This document shows positions 62,121 through 64,000 of a stretch of 64,000 bases of DNA, one piece after another (positions within the stretch are counted from its first letter, which is position 1; the number at the start of each line of letters is the position of its first letter). The notes beneath the pieces were generated by a model. That model searched no databases. It was not told the origin of the DNA and saw only the letters and a list, made by a program, of their open reading frames with translations. The DNA comes from Vibrio sp. S9_S30 (lineage in GTDB: Bacteria; Pseudomonadota; Gammaproteobacteria; Enterobacterales; Vibrionaceae): the NCBI RefSeq assembly GCF_014694455.1, contig NZ_JAAUWT010000007.1, positions 1 to 64,000 on the forward strand. Direction: 5' to 3'. Both the position numbers and the translations under genes were made by a program.

Positions 62121-63376
62121 TGGCTATTCTTCATCTTGCCCGTAAAAGTCTCGGCAATCGCAAAGCAACGGCGTTCTTAACCATTCTCACCGTTGCTATC
62201 TCAGTGGTGCTGCTACTTGGGGTTGAACGCATACGGACACAAGCCAAAAGCAGCTTTGCTAATACGGTTTCTGGCACGGATTTGATCGTGGGCTCTCGCT
62301 CGGGTCAAGTCAACTTGCTGCTTTATTCTGTTTTCCGAATTGGTAACGCCACAAACAACATCGACTGGAAAAGCTTTGAAGAGTTTAGCCAACACCGATC
62401 GGTAAAATGGGCAATTCCTATGTCTTTAGGCGACTCCCATCAAGGCTTTCGAGTACTTGGCACCAACCAAAGCTATTTTGAACATTTTCGTTACGGCAAA
62501 AAACAACCTCTAGAATTGCGTGAAGGCAAGCCTTTCAGCCGCCTATTCGAGACCGTTATTGGGGCCGATGTGGCTAAAGCGCTGAACTATAAGGTGGGGG
62601 ATGAAATCATCATTGCCCATGGCATCAGTGATAAGTCATTCACTCGCCACGACACCCTTCCTTTTAAAATTGTGGGCATTTTTGCCCCCACAGGCACGCC
62701 AGTAGATAAAACGGTTCATGTTTCCTTGCAAGCCATTGAGGCGATTCATGTAGGTTGGGAGTCCGGTGCAAAAATTGGCGATACGCCCAGCTCAGACGCA
62801 CTAGAACAGCAGAATTTCCAGCCAAAACAAATTACTTCCTTTATGCTAGGGCTGAAATCGAAAATCCATACTTTTTCACTACAGCGCCAAATCAACACCT
62901 ACAACAAAGAACCCATGAGTGCGATCTTACCAGGCATTGCCCTTCATGAGCTTTGGGGGATGATGTCGATTGCTGAACAAGCATTATTGGCGGTATCAGG
63001 GTTTGTGGTCGTGGCCGGATTACTGGGCATGCTAAGCAGCCTGTTAACCAGCTTGCAAGAGCGAAGAAGAGAGATGGCGATATTGCGAGCGATGGGCGCG
63101 CGCCCTAAACACATCTTTTTCCTATTGATTAGTGAGGCCAGCGCACTGACACTGGCTGGCATCGGATTTGGTATTGCACTTCTTTACATATTAATTGCAA
63201 TAATAAGCCCCATTGCTGCGCAATTGTATGGCATAAATATAGAACTGACCGTGTTGAGTACTCACGAGTGGATGCTACTTGGATTAGTACAAAGTGCAGG
63301 TATACTCATCGGGTTTATTCCCGCATTCAGAGCGTATCGTCAATCTCTGGCGGACGGTATGACAATAAGGATATAG
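62120..63376 (+). CDS. zrgC: ABC transporter permease (ZrgC-like, FtsX/MacB fold)
   Basis: The 418-residue protein has one N-terminal membrane segment (~14-33), a large periplasmic domain and three C-terminal segments (about 280-310, 335-365, 375-400), the FtsX/MacB layout; LQERRREMAILRAMGARPKH is the typical coupling motif. It overlaps the ATPase stop by 1 base. The complex is more a mechano-transmission type than an import channel, which is unusual for a zinc system. Confidence 0.85.
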   Translation: MAILHLARKSLGNRKATAFLTILTVAISVVLLLGVERIRTQAKSSFANTVSGTDLIVGSRSGQVNLLLYSVFRIGNATNNIDWKSFEEFSQHRSVKWAIPMSLGDSHQGFRVLGTNQSYFEHFRYGKKQPLELREGKPFSRLFETVIGADVAKALNYKVGDEIIIAHGISDKSFTRHDTLPFKIVGIFAPTGTPVDKTVHVSLQAIEAIHVGWESGAKIGDTPSSDALEQQNFQPKQITSFMLGLKSKIHTFSLQRQINTYNKEPMSAILPGIALHELWGMMSIAEQALLAVSGFVVVAGLLGMLSSLLTSLQERRREMAILRAMGARPKHIFFLLISEASALTLAGIGFGIALLYILIAIISPIAAQLYGINIELTVLSTHEWMLLGLVQSAGILIGFIPAFRAYRQSLADGMTIRI

Positions 63377-63387
63377 AAGGACATCAA

Positions 63388-63888
63388 ATGAAAAAAATTC
63401 TGCTCCTCCTTTGCTGCGCATTGAGCTTTATGGCTCCCGCTTACGCAGATAAAGTGACCGTAGAAACATTAACTCTGGACTGGATTGACCTCATTCCAGA
63501 GAGCGAAAGAAAGCAATTTACCGCAGGGGGGATGCCCGCAGCGGATCACAACACAGCAGAGGTTCGCCAATCGAAAGTGGGCAGTGTTCGCCCAGAATTG
63601 AATGGCAGTAAAGTGAAGATTCCTGGCTTTGTTATCCCTTTGGAAGGCGATGACAAAAAGGTGACTGAGTTTTTGCTGGTGCCCTACTTTGGCGCTTGTG
63701 TTCATGTTCCTCCGCCACCGCCAAATCAAATTATCTACGTGAAGTTTGAAAAAGGCGCACCTATCCATCAGTTATGGGATGTTATTTATGTGGTGGGCAC
63801 ATTGAAAACTGAGACCATCAATTCCGATTTAGCCGAGACAGGTTATTTGATTGAAGGAATTGAAATAGAAGAATACGACGACACTTAA
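63388..63888 (+). CDS. DUF3299 periplasmic protein (zrg operon)
   Basis: The 166-residue protein has a signal peptide (1-20) and the DUF3299 core: KVKIPGFVIPLEGDDKKVTE, then FLLVPYFGACVHVPPPPPNQ, with a Cys and His that may bind metal. AGAAGGACATCAA precedes the ATG; the long upstream frame over zrgC is rejected. It belongs to the same operon, 11 bases after the permease, and probably corresponds to zrgD of Vibrio cholerae; I am not certain of the letter. Confidence 0.85.
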   Translation: MKKILLLLCCALSFMAPAYADKVTVETLTLDWIDLIPESERKQFTAGGMPAADHNTAEVRQSKVGSVRPELNGSKVKIPGFVIPLEGDDKKVTEFLLVPYFGACVHVPPPPPNQIIYVKFEKGAPIHQLWDVIYVVGTLKTETINSDLAETGYLIEGIEIEEYDDT

Positions 63889-63919
63889 GACGCTTAAATC
63901 GAAAAGTTAGTCTGCCCGA

Positions 63920-64000
63920 CTAAACAATGAATTTAGAAAGGTAGGCTAACACTGCAATATAAATCAAAAGCAATAACGCAATGGATATATGCTTTCGAAG
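63920..64000 (-). CDS. C-terminal end of a membrane protein (partial)
   Basis: The minus strand is open from the right edge to a TAG at 63920 and encodes a hydrophobic end (ISIALLLLIYIAVLAYLSKF), clearly a membrane segment. The gene enters from beyond the window and converges with the zrg operon. A short inverted repeat (TTAGTC/GACTAA, 63907-63923) overlaps its stop and might be a weak terminator. Confidence 0.55.
   Translation of the reverse strand, partial: LRKHISIALLLLIYIAVLAYLSKFIV

Noticed and set aside
63907..63923. Terminator after DUF3299
   Set aside because: The 6-base A/T-rich stem without a T run is too weak to call with confidence.

Overview
The window reads as part of a Vibrionaceae chromosome, most likely a Vibrio. 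The 5' end of a 16S rRNA gene, the arcA-argF-pyrBI block, the tamA-tamB-ytfP operon facing ppa, and a zrg-type zinc uptake operon all fit that family. The species cannot be named from sequence alone. Coding is dense on both strands and no complete insertion sequence, prophage, tRNA or CRISPR array was seen.

Layout. 0-0.6 kb: promoter region of an rRNA operon leaving to the left. 0.6-6.4 kb: XRE regulator, HD-GYP and HDOD signalling proteins, and a two-gene chito-oligosaccharide unit (chbF, chbG). 7.2-11.2 kb: a DUF2170 protein and the thiamine importer thiBPQ under a TPP riboswitch. 11.2-21.4 kb: ubiX, mpl, fbp, ppa, ytfP, tamB, tamA. 21.6-25.2 kb: a very large FG-GAP/VCBS-like lipoprotein. 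25.5-41.4 kb is accessory: a muramidase, a lamin-tail protein, a chain of unrecognised small genes, a four-gene overlapping operon, two DUF2589 proteins, a BtuF-like protein, a cysteine-dioxygenase-like cupin and an RTX-like protein. 41.6-43.5 kb holds damaged R-body (RebB-like) genes with an AAA/AraC regulator. 44-54.8 kb: msrA, ytfJ, divergent D-amino-acid genes with two RidA proteins, an M48 peptidase with DUF898, and a MarR-GNAT protein. 54.9-64 kb: rraB, arcA, argF, pyrL-pyrB-pyrI and the zinc operon.

The most interesting object is the operon at 31.0-36.0 kb. It encodes a PLP-dependent amino-acid decarboxylase, a close relative of the ELIC pentameric ligand-gated ion channel, a membrane-anchored Cache-like sensor without a recognised output domain, and an MFS transporter. 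Every junction is a 4-base ATGA overlap. ELIC is opened by primary amines, and the amine-binding residues recalled for ELIC are almost all present here. A decarboxylase makes such amines and an MFS protein could export them, so this may be a self-contained amine-signalling cassette (inference).

A second theme is the number of short intergenic tandem repeats (periods 7-22 bp, roughly two to five copies), several sitting directly in front of genes, plus homopolymer tracts that break or border reading frames (C8 at 27370, C12A10 at 41868). All family assignments are from reading and memory; no database search was run.
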